64,000 nt of DNA. It comes from Pocillopora verrucosa. Lineage: Eukaryota > Cnidaria > Anthozoa > Scleractinia > Pocilloporidae. Location of the stretch: assembly GCF_036669915.1 (NCBI RefSeq), contig NC_089319.1, positions 3,143,082-3,207,081 of the forward strand, read 5' to 3'. This document shows positions 35,834-46,306 of this stretch, piece by piece. The position numbers and the translations under genes are program-made. The notes beneath the pieces were generated by a model. The model made no database searches, was not told where the DNA came from, and was given only the letters and a program-made list of their open reading frames with translations. Each line of letters opens with the position of its first letter. Positions within the stretch are counted from its first letter, which is position 1.

Positions 35834-37129
35834 GAGAAATTTATCTTTGAATAAGTTGTCTTCAAGTTGTTAACTAAAAGAAAGAATTTAACATCAAATC
35901 ATTCAGTAGAGGCAATGAATTGCAATTAATGAAAGTACATTGACTGCCCAGTGCAGAGTTTTCTGTAATTTCAGCTCAGAAATATAAAATTTCATGAAAC
36001 AATTATGTGTAAGAATATTGGTGCATTATCGGGAAAAGTTTTAGAGAATTTATGTACATTGAGACTTGTAAAGGAAATTATTGTTTTTCATGGTCAGTTT
36101 CTAAATGATTGTAATTTGTAAGAAAAGTCAATTCTGTGACTACAATGACGTTAGCAGATTTAACATTAAGTTTGAATTTTGCTTAGAATGGTTCTAGAGT
36201 TTGTGAAATCATAAAATAATTAATTAATATTAGAGAAAGGAGTTATGAACTTGTGAGGCTGCAGTTGGGAGAGTTCATAACATCTTATAGAGAACTAGCA
36301 TATTAATTAAGAGATTAGAGAACTGTATGCATGGATGAAGTTCTCTACTTTCAACAAACACACCCTTTGCTTGTTTTTCTCACACACTGTTAGAGTGGCA
36401 TGGAAGTAGCTAAGGTGACTAGGCAGGTCCTCCCTCTAACAGTATGCACGCTCAAATAAAGCTATGTCAAGGGCACTTCCTTTCCCTATGTGCCCCTAAG
36501 ACTGTAAGTCATGTTCATTCCTGACAAGCTAAAGCTCAAATTTGGCATAACATTTAGTCACATACAGATGGGTTAATTTCAGGATGTGGGGAGAAAATCA
36601 GACTGCAAGAAATTAATTCTAGATACAACACTGTAAAAGATACCGATAATTATTAATGATAACTACTAATTCTAGCCTTAAAAGATATTGCTGCAATATA
36701 TGCTAGATTCCAGAAAATAATTAAAGAAATTCACACCAATGTCTGACAGTTGGATGGTACTTTATTGCTTCAGTTTTGAAACAATTAATGAGCATGGACT
36801 GTATGTTTCCAGGATCAGCATCATAAAAATTAACAATACTCTTTGCTGAGATGTGTATCATCAATAAATAAAAAGAAACCTTTCTAAGAGTTTTTCTTTG
36901 TCATGGTTTCATGTGGTGGTCTGTAGTTTTCATTACATCTTGCAGAAATCTTACCATTTCATCATATGAACAGTTAAAAAATAAATCAATTTTTGCACTA
37001 ATATAATTATCATCTTTTTAAACTTTTAATCTCATTCAGTCACACTGTCAATAATTTTGGATAGTACTCTCCACTTTCCTAATTTTTCTGAAATTAAAGC
37101 CAACTAAGAGGCTGTCTTTAAACTCAAAC

Positions 37130-37385
37130 AACTGTTTCTAAAATAGGGTAATTCAGTGTTATCAACTGATTTGATAACATAAACTGGCTTGTCAGAGCCA
37201 AGAAGCAAAAGAGTGCTCTAACGAAGGGCGAACACTTGAAACATCAGCCTTTAAACTCTTTACAGTGGCCAGTTTACATTATCAACTTGATTGATAACTG
37301 TGAATTACCTTATCATACTCTCCCACTGACCCAGCACCAGAGTTTCTTTGAAACTTACTACCTTTATACACGTTACTAAAATAGT
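37130..37385. repeat. fold-back repeat family, copy with GGGCGAACACTTGAAAC core
   Basis: The core CTAACGAAGGGCGAACACTT is followed by CATCAGCCTTTAAACTCTTT, ACAGTGGCCAGTTTACATTA and ACTCTCCCACTGACCCAGCA. The same order of words occurs at 47440-47700. The left part carries an inverted ATCAACTGATTTGATAACA stretch facing ATCAACTTGATTGATAACTG. Confidence 0.65.
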
Positions 37386-37925
37386 CACCTCTGGAGTCAG
37401 CATTTTGATGCCTACCTGGTAGTTTTAACTAAATTTTAGCTCAAAATTATTGTTAATTTCTAAAGTTGTCAAACACAGGAAATAAAACATAGATTAGCTT
37501 GTTCAAAACAATTTTACCTGAAATCATTTAAAACAATATGTAACAACACACTTAGCATATTGCATTTCCAATAGGTCATTAACAATTATTTGCTAAAGTG
37601 AAGGTGAATAATGGTGGATACTTATTGAGCTGCAAAGCAGCAAGGCAAATATCACACCAAGACTGAGGTGAATAATTTTTTTAAATATATACAACACAGA
37701 AACCAAAAGATTAGTTTACTTCTGTCAATATACCAACAATTGTTGGAAATTAACCTCTTGACACAGGAATTAGTCTCATCAGCTGCTTCAAATTAATAGC
37801 CATTTTAAAAAAGTTACTTGTACGTATACATTAAAACTCACTTCTCTGGTGAAAAAGTTTTCCACTGGTTAATCCTATCAGTAGATTATTTAAAAACCAA
37901 TGAGAACAATTTGTATCTGCCTTTT

Positions 37926-38063
37926 AAGAGTTCAACTAACATGACTTTTGGATACAATATTTTAGATCAGCAACCCTGTTCAAAGGAAATTTTTAAGAGT
38001 TCAACTAACATGAATTTTGAAGACAATATTTTAGATCAGCAATCCTTTTCAAAGGAAATTTTT
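37926..38063. repeat. 69-bp tandem duplication, 2 copies
   Basis: AAGAGTTCAACTAACATGA starts at about 37926 and again at about 37995. Both are followed by CAATATTTTAGATCAGCAA and TTCAAAGGAAATTTTT. It lies just past the stop of the minus-strand dioxygenase gene, probably in or near its 3' UTR. Confidence 0.85.
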
Positions 38064-38147
38064 CAAACTATTTTTTCTTAGCTCTTTCCATATTCCAGCC
38101 TAGAAATTACTTAAAGCCAACATTTTGTTTACCCATCATTGCCAGAA

Positions 38148-39464
38148 TCAATTTTTGTTCAAAGCAAGAGCTCTAGCTCTGTACTTTCCAAAAAAGTCAT
38201 CACCATTGACATAACAGCCTTGCATGGATCTCTTTCCAGTAAATGACGACCTGCCATGAAGCACTCTCCAGTTACCCATGATGAGTAACAAACCTGGGAC
38301 GAGTTTGAACCACAACTGGTTTTCAGGGTCACAGGTAAGTGCAGTGAATGCTTTCAAAGCTTTGTAAAATTGAGCAACGTCCTCATAATTCAAACAGTCC
38401 AGAGTTTGCATGTCGTAGTTGTTGAATCTTATCCTAGAGATTGTTCCATTGAAAGGGTCGAGCTCTATGATTGGTCCCTTGGCTTTCAAGTGAAGTTCCT
38501 CAGACTTGTATTGAAAAGGAATGGTTGTTGAGGTTAGAAAATCAAAGGAAACCCTGTCATCTTTCTTCAGCTTCTCTGCCACAAAGAATCCATCTACTAA
38601 CGAGTTCATTCCACCTGTTCCCTGATGTCCCACACAATGCAGCATCTGAAGCCCAGCTGGATTGGAGAAGTATGTGTTGTCTGTGTGCCCTCGGAGGTAA
38701 CTTGCTGTGTAAGCAGTATCAGCATGCTCCAGAACCTCATTGGAAAATTCCCAAAATTTTCCATAGTGTGTTTCCATAGCATGGCCACTCAACTTCTTGG
38801 ATATTTCTTCAACAGCGTCAACTTTAGTTGGTGTGTTTTCTACAAATGCAAACCCATATTTTATGATGCTTTGAGACAGTGTGAAAAGCTGGTCATCACT
38901 CGAGACAACTTTGATAAAATTAAAATGGTTGGGAACGTTTGTTTCAATAGTGTCTTTATTCCACAAAAACAGTTCATCTATCTGGTCTGGTTTCTTCAAC
39001 CCTGATGTACCTTGTTCTGTGTGGTAGGAGTGTTGTCTAAGCCATGCTGCATTAAAGCATGTTTCATGGCTGTCTGGCCACTGAACGCTTAAGTAGTTCT
39101 CTCCAGGAATGGAAACGTTTATTGGTTTAATATCGAGGGGTACATCTACGATGTTAAATTCTTTCTGAAAAGTAGCGGAGTTGTAACATTGTTCACACTG
39201 ACAATGATCCCTCAACCAGATGTGGTGGAATTTTGCGATGCTTCCATCTTTCCATCTGATTTTCACAGCTTCACCATCCATGGACGCTGTAGAGATCGCG
39301 AGGGTGGAGTGAGGAGAAGATTTCCCTCTGGATTGTGTGCTGATTCCACGGAACACGATATTTCCAGATCTTACGAAAGCAGGAGACTTACAAGGTATGT
39401 TTCTTTGCATACAACAGATCGCTCCCTTGGAAAGTCTATTTATTAAATACCTCATAGTCGACAT
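38148..39464 (-). CDS. trimethyllysine dioxygenase-like 2-oxoglutarate/Fe(II) oxygenase, intronless
   Basis: TMLH hydroxylates N6-trimethyllysine in the first step of carnitine synthesis in mitochondria. One uninterrupted 438-aa frame starts at an ATG. The N-terminus is basic and Arg/Ser-rich without acidic residues, as in a mitochondrial presequence. A Cys cluster (C88, C90, C93 in DHCQCEQC) fits the zinc-binding N-terminal domain shared with gamma-butyrobetaine dioxygenase. The iron ligands are H260 and D262 (GHTDNTYF) and H403 (NWRVLHGR). An Arg-bearing segment for 2-oxoglutarate follows (SSFTGKR). The segments DTAYTASYLRGHTDNTYF and GNWRVLHGRSSFTG resemble TMLH more than BBOX1. The absence of introns contrasts with all neighbours and suggests a retrocopy origin (inference). 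It starts about 315 bp from the ATG of HAPSTR1 on the other strand. Confidence 0.88.
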   Translation of the reverse strand: MSTMRYLINRLSKGAICCMQRNIPCKSPAFVRSGNIVFRGISTQSRGKSSPHSTLAISTASMDGEAVKIRWKDGSIAKFHHIWLRDHCQCEQCYNSATFQKEFNIVDVPLDIKPINVSIPGENYLSVQWPDSHETCFNAAWLRQHSYHTEQGTSGLKKPDQIDELFLWNKDTIETNVPNHFNFIKVVSSDDQLFTLSQSIIKYGFAFVENTPTKVDAVEEISKKLSGHAMETHYGKFWEFSNEVLEHADTAYTASYLRGHTDNTYFSNPAGLQMLHCVGHQGTGGMNSLVDGFFVAEKLKKDDRVSFDFLTSTTIPFQYKSEELHLKAKGPIIELDPFNGTISRIRFNNYDMQTLDCLNYEDVAQFYKALKAFTALTCDPENQLWFKLVPGLLLIMGNWRVLHGRSSFTGKRSMQGCYVNGDDFFGKYRARALALNKN

Positions 39465-39779
39465 TTTCCTATGCAGAAGCGATGAATCTGCGCCTCGCTA
39501 GTCAGTTTTTGTGGAGGCAAAATTCAGCTGATCTTTAGCGACTTTGTCGATTCGATTACTACCACCATTGCACTTCCTTAATGTTTGACAACGCGTGCGC
39601 GCATGATCCGCGCATTTTCAACGAGAAATTTCATGGCTTTGTGACCACTCCTTATAAGAGTCGTCATTGGATGAAAACATGGCGGTGGCCAAACGAACGT
39701 GGAGATTAGAATTGTAACGTTTTTCGTGCGTTTTGGTCGATTTTTTTGAGATCTGAAAGCGATATTGTTATTTTAAATA
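39465..39779. promoter_or_regulatory. probable bidirectional promoter, TMLH-like / HAPSTR1
   Basis: About 315 bp separate two divergent start codons. The stretch is CpG-richer than its surroundings (ACAACGCGTGCGCGCATGATCC near 39587). It contains ATTGG near 39665, a CCAAT box on the other strand. Shared promoter use is inferred from spacing only. Confidence 0.5.
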
Positions 39780-41667
39780 ATGGAAGGTAGAGACAGAGAA
39801 GACTTTGATGGAGGAAATGAGTCCCGGGGCTTCACAAACTGGGAGAAACAATGCATTGAGCAGCTCGAGTCCCAACCCGATGTCGACGACAGATCAGCAA
39901 TTGAAAAAGAACAAGCCTTGCAGCGTTTGAGGAATCTGTTTCAGAACGCAGCAACGGCTTGTGCCCAGCTTTATAAAGGTTAGGCTTTTGGGGGTAAATT
40001 CGTTTGAGTTGTGTAGTCCCTTAAGATCCAGGTTATGGCGACGACGAAATCTAACATGTTGCTTGTATTGTTCTCTCTATGGCAGAGCGACAGAATCGGA
40101 GCCAAACTTATGATCGTTTATGGAGCCCTTTCCAAGACACTGCAAATACTATAACGCTTCTTTATAAAGGTATTTTATACAGGACTATTTGGTGCGTACG
40201 CTTTGAAACAGAATCGCAATTTTGAAGCGCAAGAGTTGGGTTTTACCGCTACGCAATTTATCAAAAGTTGCATCGGATCCCCTTCAAGAATTGAAGTTAA
40301 TTAGAATTGCAGTGAGAGTATATTTTTAAGGACTTACGGTCTTCATTGTTTGTCTCTACTACTTCTAAGAAATCTTGCGCGAATAAGTGTTTGGAAAGCT
40401 TTGAAATTTGATTGTTTTAGTGGATACAACGAGAATTCGTTAGATATTTGGACTTTGTGCGGCAATAAATGTTGTAATTTCTTATCTGACTTTCTTTTGC
40501 TATGGTTCACGGTAGGAAAAGTAGATGTGTTTTGAATTGCTTAGAAATAGCATGGAAATTATGGCCGGTTTGTTTTAAGAAGATCTGGCAAAGTTGGTCA
40601 ATTTTGTTTATATTGAGAGTATTGCATTTCCAGATATTATTGTAATCCTTCTTGAAAACGACTTTGAGAATGAATAATCCTCTAATTATATGCTACGTCG
40701 AAAACCAATTGAAACGGTCTTATGGCTGTGTCAAGCGACGATGCAATCGGAAATAACAGCGTTCCTTTTCTTTTTAAGGATCATTAGATGTGAAAGGTTT
40801 TCGTGCAGCATTCCACTAATTATTTGTTGCGAACAGTATCTCTGTTTCAGAAAATGTTTTTGAATGAGCATTGCGATTTTTAATTATGGTTGATAGGGTA
40901 TAAAGAAGTATTTAATTTGTCAAAAATGTTTTTTCCTTATTGAGAATTGGTTAATTTTTTAATAGTGAGGAATTCAGATAAAAAAGTAACTGGTAATATC
41001 AATTTTCATCGCAAGTAACAAAAAAAAAAGTGTGTGATACTTTTTTACCTTGTAGTGAACAAATTTGAGAAGCTTGGTCAGAAAAAAGTAGTCAGTAACT
41101 GAAAGTTAGTCATTTCAGCAAATATTTGAGTGCCTCTGTGGAGGTTACAATGTAATAAAAAGTGTAATTGATATTTCTTTTTCAGATGGTGCTGATGCCT
41201 ATAAGCGCGGATTGGACTTGGGCTTCCAGTCTGGATATCAAAAGCGCAGTAAAGATGTCCTTTCTTGGGCTAAGAAGAAAAAGAGAATTATTCTTCGTGA
41301 GGAGTTGTTGTCATATTTGGCTGGCCGTTCACCTCCAAGACGGAATCATGAGGCAAGACACACTTCAAGTACAACGTTAGGATCAAATTCAATGGTTCTG
41401 CCATCTGGAATGGACTCTGATATTTTAGACACAGATGCACAGTACTATGGGACACCTCTAGATACCTTTACCGTTCGACCTGAACTTAATACAGCTGCTT
41501 ACCTCTCTGCTGGTGGGGGCCTGAATTCTTATCATAGTCCTCGCCGCAGAAGCCACTCTGACACAAACTTTGGCGATACTGAAGTTAGGGAAGGAAGAAA
41601 ACGATCAGCATGTTCAACAGACATTGTTATGGAGTCGCCTTCACACAAACGAAACCGCTACTACTAA
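39780..41667 (+). CDS. HAPSTR1: HUWE1-associated protein modifying stress responses (C16orf72 homologue)
   Basis: HAPSTR1 works with the ubiquitin ligase HUWE1 in nuclear stress-response control. Three exons, 39780-39978, 40086-40169 and 41186-41667, give 254 aa. Conserved family blocks are NWEKQCIEQLE, then NLFQNAATACAQLYK and WSPFQDTANTITLLYK (two related repeats). GLDLGFQSGYQKRSKDVLSW, AKKKKRIILREELLSYLAG and the C-terminal SPSHKRNRYY follow. The C-terminal basic ending fits nuclear targeting. The middle is Ser/Thr-rich and less conserved. Recognition rests on these blocks; length is close to the vertebrate protein. Confidence 0.9.
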
Positions 41668-42798
41668 AGAGATTGCCATAAACATTATTTGTCCATAAAT
41701 TTTTCCAAAATAACAGTACAAGATGAAAACAAGCTACTATGTTACTGGGAGATTGAAGTTTCAGTTTTGTAAAGATTTTGGTAAAGTTACCAAGATTAAC
41801 TGAGTTGTGCTGTGTATGATGAAAATGATTATAGTAAATAGTGTGTTGAAATACTATAAACCTGTTATCACAGCAGTCTTTCTTCTAAAACAAGCATTCT
41901 GAGACAGAAGCTCATACCCATACCCAATGAGTCACAACTACTTATTGGGACAAATAACTTGTTTAAGTTCGAGCTTCTCTCTTAGATACATCTGTTTCAA
42001 TAAGTTTTAAAGTAGACAGCAAAAACCACAAAGTTGGAGGCTAATAGAAGTTCAATCTTTAGTCTCATGTCGTTAATTTGAAAGAAAATAGTAGGCAATT
42101 TAGTTTCATATAAAAGGCAATTTTGCCGGTTGCAAGCTCTAATTGAAACCTTGTGTATTTCAATGGTAGCAGTAACTGCAAAGGAAGGAAGCTGTAAGGT
42201 AAAAAATGATTTTATTTAACCTTTGAAACATGACAAATAACAGTTGATGATTTTACTGTCCAAACAAGACAAATCAATGGAAGTGAGGATCAGCAGTCCA
42301 TGTTCTAGTTACTTGCTCCCCTATTTAAAAGCATGAAAAAAACTTTTATCCAAATAACAAAGCTTCAAGCTGAAAAGTGCACAGCTTTACCTTCAGTGCA
42401 ATGCTTGAAGGCTAAACAGTGTTGCGCTATGATGTGCAGGTCATCATCCCATTGTCCTCAGATTTAACTGCTATCCCATGATATGGGCAACAATTGGCTT
42501 TTAGATGTACAGCTGTAAAGTTTTTCACATACTAAAACAAAAAGTGTTGTGCTTTTGTACACAGCCCTCCTGTGGTCTTAAGGTGTACCATCGTGATTCT
42601 TAAGAATGTTTTGTTGTGAGAGAAAAACTACAAACAGAAGAGCTGTGTTGCAGGTGATGGCAATATGTTTATACTTTTAATAATATTTTATTCTGGCTTC
42701 AACATCAGCATAACAGTTGGGAGAGAGAGAGCAATGGGCAATGTTAATTCTACTGAAAAGTGAATTTTAATAACAAATCAGGCCAATTGTACAATGCT
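41668..42798. other. HAPSTR1 3' flank / MRPL12 3' flank (convergent)
   Basis: AT-rich sequence between two stop codons facing each other. There is no frame with family likeness. The MRPL12 poly(A) signal is at 42687-42692 on the minus strand. Confidence 0.55.
42687..42692 (-). promoter_or_regulatory. poly(A) signal AATAAA for MRPL12
   Basis: AATAAA on the minus strand, about 107 nt downstream of the MRPL12 stop codon. The position is typical for a 3'-end signal. Confidence 0.5.
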
Positions 42799-45748
42799 TC
42801 AAAAATCTATTTCCACTGTTCCTCCTGCAGCTTCCAAAGCCTTTTTTACTTCTTCAGCTTCTTCTTTGCTCACATTTTCTTTCACATTTGTTGGTAGCTC
42901 ATCAATAAATTTTTTGGCCTAAAAAGAAAAGGATGATAAAAATTAAACCAAATTCTGCAAGAGTATGAAATAATCATTGTAGAGATGTTTCCCAGGACCC
43001 TTGAAATTAACTCAGAGACAACTAAAGGTTAAATCTGGAAACCTGTAAAGGGTTGGTTGTAAACTGTCACAAAAAGCTCCAAGTAATATTTATTTAGTCA
43101 TTCAAGTAATTGCACTAAAACAGCTCTGTTTCTATGGTTTGAACTATGCAATATCTTCAAAAAATCTATGAGTGAACTTAGGGACAAGTGAGTGATATTG
43201 TATGCTCAAAAATTTCAATAACTTCAAAATGTCATTTTGAAGGAGTTTGGCGTACATCAAACCAACAAATTTTTATCTGTCTTGAAAACAATTCAAAACA
43301 TGTTACTCTCCAGTTTAGGCCTGATAACAACCTTGAAAAATGTTTTCATACCAAAAAATTTGTTAGTTATCATTTCTTTAGGCATACCTAATAGCGGAGC
43401 TCGCAGAGTTTAGCCCCATAATTATACAAAATAGTAGTAACCCATCAAGCCGAAAAAATTTGGATGTACGACCGTACGACTGTACGACTGTATAACCATA
43501 CGACTGTACTAGGTGCTACTTTTAACATGCCTGGTCAACTGTACCGCAGGCATGCCAATGCCACGGCTTTGTTCAGTAGTCCAGTGGTCAGAGCTAGGGC
43601 TCCAAGTTGGACAACCTGGGTTCTAGTCCTGGCCGGGACAAGGCATTGTGCCCTTGAGACGTGCAGGAATAAAAAAATGCGAGCTCCACTTTTAGGCTTG
43701 GCTAAATCTATATATTACTCTTACCATCTATAATCATGTGTTTATATTTAAGTAACTGATAATGGAGACTTTCCATTCACCTGAACTAAGTTAAGCCCTG
43801 GTACAAGATTCTTGATTTCCTTTATTAACTTGACTTTGTTTGCAGCATCAAACTGAGTTAACCTGACGATGAACTCTGTTGGAGGAGGTCTCTCCGGTTC
43901 AGCATCTACCTCCTAACAAATGAAAATTATTTTAACTCTTTCAATACTAAGAGCTCATTGATAATTTTCCTTACAGACTGCTATACAAATCTTATGATGT
44001 TAGTTTGGAGAATTTAGTATTGGATCCACTATTAATCCCCTGATTGATATTTTTCTTTATTCTCATCACTTGTCAGCTTGATATTGCATCAAAATTGTAG
44101 AGAGAAATTCTATCTTGGTCACTGATAGGAATTGAAGAGTTAAGCCCCAGTAAAAAACTAAAGTAATAATGTATCCTTTATTTAAACATGATAGGATCAA
44201 AGCTTGTGGGGTCATGTGAAAATAATTACAATATGAAACTTATTAAAATAGGGATAACATTACTTAGTATACAAAACACAATATACTGTATTTCAATTCT
44301 AAAGAGTTCTGTGGATAAAAATGGTTTCTTCCACCGTGGGAAACCCCTGAGGTAAGGTTTTTTTGGCCAGAGAACCCCGATTCAATCAGAAATGTTTACC
44401 CAATAATTTAAGATTACAATGACATATGTGATTTGGGAAGTCACCTGGGCTGGTGCAGCTGCAACAGGCATAGCTCCCATCATTGGCATCATTGGAGCAC
44501 CCTCTATTTTGAGTGTTTTCTGAAAGACCAAATAAAAGTGAACTTCAACTGATTTGTCCCCAGGGTCAGTAGCCTACATAGCAGTGTTTAATGTTTCATT
44601 TTAGCCCAAGCACATCCCATTCCCACAAAACCCTCCTGCTCCACTGGAGCTTATCCTGCTTGGATGAAATGATACAGAAAGGATTACTACACAGGCTAGC
44701 CAGTTGCCTGGGTATATAATAACCTTTTAAAGTTCTATTTGAATGTTTACCCTTTAATCTATTTGCTTGAACTTTATGCTTTTGATTTTGTGGAGGGTAA
44801 ACAAGTCATATAAATTAACTATTTTTTAAATGAAACTTAAACTCCAAAATGATGGCAAAATTTACTAATGGCCAGAGATTCACGAGTGATGTAACTTTGA
44901 TTATCTCATAGATGAACACAGTCAGCCTCTTATTTTAATTTTATCATTTTGAGATAAACCATGCCTTTGTCGTAAGCAAAAAATCTCCAAAAGAACTCGA
45001 GTCTTCAACCAGTTTAATTAACCCTTTAACTCCCAGAAGTGATTCACATGTAACTTCTCCCTAAAATCTCTGTCCACTATTTAGCAAACTGGTAATGAGA
45101 GTATTCAAATGTATCCGTTAGAATTTGTTTTCTTGATCTAACACCAAATTCTTGCAACTAATTTACAAGGAAATGTGTAGCAGCTAGAGGAGAGAATTAA
45201 CAAACACATATTGGGAGTTAAAGAGTTAAAGGGTACCAATTAAAGATTTTTATCATTTTTTATACTTACAACAATAACGATAGGAAACTCTCAATGGAAA
45301 TCTATGAAAATCTGTATTTCTCGGTAATCGCCGAAAATTATTTTAATAAGAATCAAAATTAATTACAAACATCCCTAAAAATTCAATTTAAAAATTGTTA
45401 GAAAAGTGATTTACCTTTAGCAGCTCATTCAAATCAGCAACTTCTATGAGTGTAAGTTTTGATATTTCATCCACAATATTTGTGATCTTTTCAGAATATT
45501 CCTTGGGCGATTCATCGGGCGAGGGAGCTGCTAAGGTTGAATTATATCGCGTACAAAACCGCCATCTTTGGAGGGACACACACCACGTGCAACTAGAAAA
45601 ACAAATGTCAATTACGTCATGAAACTCTTTTGCATTAATTTGAACGCTCCAGCTTGAGATCGTACCTGAGACTGCCATAAAATCGATAAGTACACGCTCT
45701 GGATGATGTAAGCAGTCTAAATGCCTCCGTAGTGACTCTGGCCGCCAT
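42799..45748 (-). CDS. MRPL12: mitochondrial ribosomal protein L12 (bL12m)
   Basis: bL12m forms the mitoribosome stalk that recruits translation factors, and the vertebrate protein also binds mitochondrial RNA polymerase. Exons on the minus strand: 45748-45666, 45592-45415, 44519-44445, 43912-43781, 42918-42799. The frame is continuous; 195 aa. The N-terminus ([16 protein letters not shown]) is a basic, Ser/Thr-rich presequence. The dimerisation part contains [21 protein letters not shown] flexible Ala/Met/Pro hinge follows ([18 protein letters not shown]). The L7/L12 C-terminal domain runs from [20 protein letters not shown] to [18 protein letters not shown]. The start codon lies only 23 bp from an upstream ATG on the plus strand, so its 5' UTR overlaps the first transcribed region of the divergent CLCN7-like gene. 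Confidence 0.94.
43396..43687 (+). mobile_element. TIR-flanked element carrying a tRNA-like SINE
   Basis: GGAGCTCGCA at 43396-43405 faces its exact complement TGCGAGCTCC at 43678-43687. Inside are TACGACTG short repeats (43464-43505). A tRNA-like segment follows (about 43570-43642) with A box TAGTCCAGTGGTCAGAGC and B box GGGTTCTAGTCCTGG. It lies in an MRPL12 intron, antisense to the gene. It may be a SINE inserted in a DNA element, or a SINE whose ends happen to match. Confidence 0.6.
43931..44143. mobile_element. TTAA-type MITE, subfamily A (diverged copy)
   Basis: It shares GGAGAATTTAGTATTGGATC and GATATTTTTCTTTATTCTCA with the copies at 17954 and 52145. The ends are degraded (TTTAACTCTTTCAATAC ... 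AATTGAAGAGTTAA). It lies in an MRPL12 intron. Confidence 0.75.
45018..45229. mobile_element. TTAA-type MITE, subfamily B (copy 2)
   Basis: Opens TTAACCCTTTAACTCCCAGA and closes GGGAGTTAAAGAGTTAA. The interior parallels 35625-35833 (AGTGATTCACATGTAACTTC; ACTGGTAATGAGAGTATTCA). It lies in an MRPL12 intron. Confidence 0.85.
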
Positions 45749-45976
45749 TGGTGTAAATCCAGGATTGGATCATGGGAAGTAGTAACATGAGTCAGAAAAG
45801 CACTGGTCCCCCATGGGTCACTGCAAGTTCTTATGGAACGTGGTCAGCTGTGGAACACCTGATAAAACAGGGGGAAAGACAACTTTTACAACTCACTGCA
45901 GAGTTCACAGCGAATGAAAAACGATAGCACAATGCACCACCGAAAATAACCCCACTGATCGTTACCCCAGGACGAT
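45749..45976. promoter_or_regulatory. divergent MRPL12 / CLCN7-like promoter and first CLCN7-like 5' exon
   Basis: Two ATTGG words (CCAAT on the minus strand) occur at about 45746 and 45764. A strong donor (GACGAT followed by GTAAGT) ends a plus-strand exon at 45976. The next acceptor is at about 46293. The plus-strand exon carries an upstream ORF, listed separately. Confidence 0.45.
45772..45927 (+). CDS. upstream ORF or microprotein (51 aa), unrecognised
   Basis: ATG in a good context (ATCATGG) opens a 51-codon frame ending TAG. It lies wholly inside the putative 5' exon of the CLCN7-like gene. The C-terminal half looks helix-forming and amphipathic (AVEHLIKQGERQLLQLTAEF). I do not recognise a family. 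It could be a regulatory uORF, a real microprotein, or chance. Confidence 0.3.
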   Translation: MGSSNMSQKSTGPPWVTASSYGTWSAVEHLIKQGERQLLQLTAEFTANEKR

Positions 45977-46306
45977 GTAAGTTTTTCTCGTTACTCTCCC
46001 AGACATTAGTTGACGCATATGCATGCGCAATTGGACAAACTCAGGTTTTAACCACAGACCATTTGCTAGTTCTGTAGCCGGTTTATTCAAAGTTCAAGTC
46101 TTCCTCGTTCGAAGATAATGTCACAGCAGAACTCCCACCGTTCGTAACAGAGAAGTGAGAGAGATTAGAGAGGTGAGGCAATTCAACACACTAACTCGCA
46201 GTACGATTCTTGTATACCCTCGTTGGTTACTGTTGTTAAATAGCGAAAATCTTATCAACGGCGATTTGAATAGTCAGCTTATTTCTCTTTCAGAGTTTAT
46301 CCAAAA

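Larger units (their letters stand above)
35320..38147. other. intergenic region between convergent genes, repeat-bearing
   Basis: This holds the 3' flanks of the ankyrin-SAM gene and of the minus-strand dioxygenase gene. It contains a TTAA-type MITE, a copy of the fold-back family near 37130-37380 and a 69-bp tandem duplication near 37926. AATAAA words occur at about 36460 and 36865. No gene was recognised. Confidence 0.55.

Noticed and set aside
38471-39446. several plus-strand frames over the dioxygenase gene
   Set aside because: Shadows of the 438-codon minus-strand frame, which has catalytic residues and family likeness.
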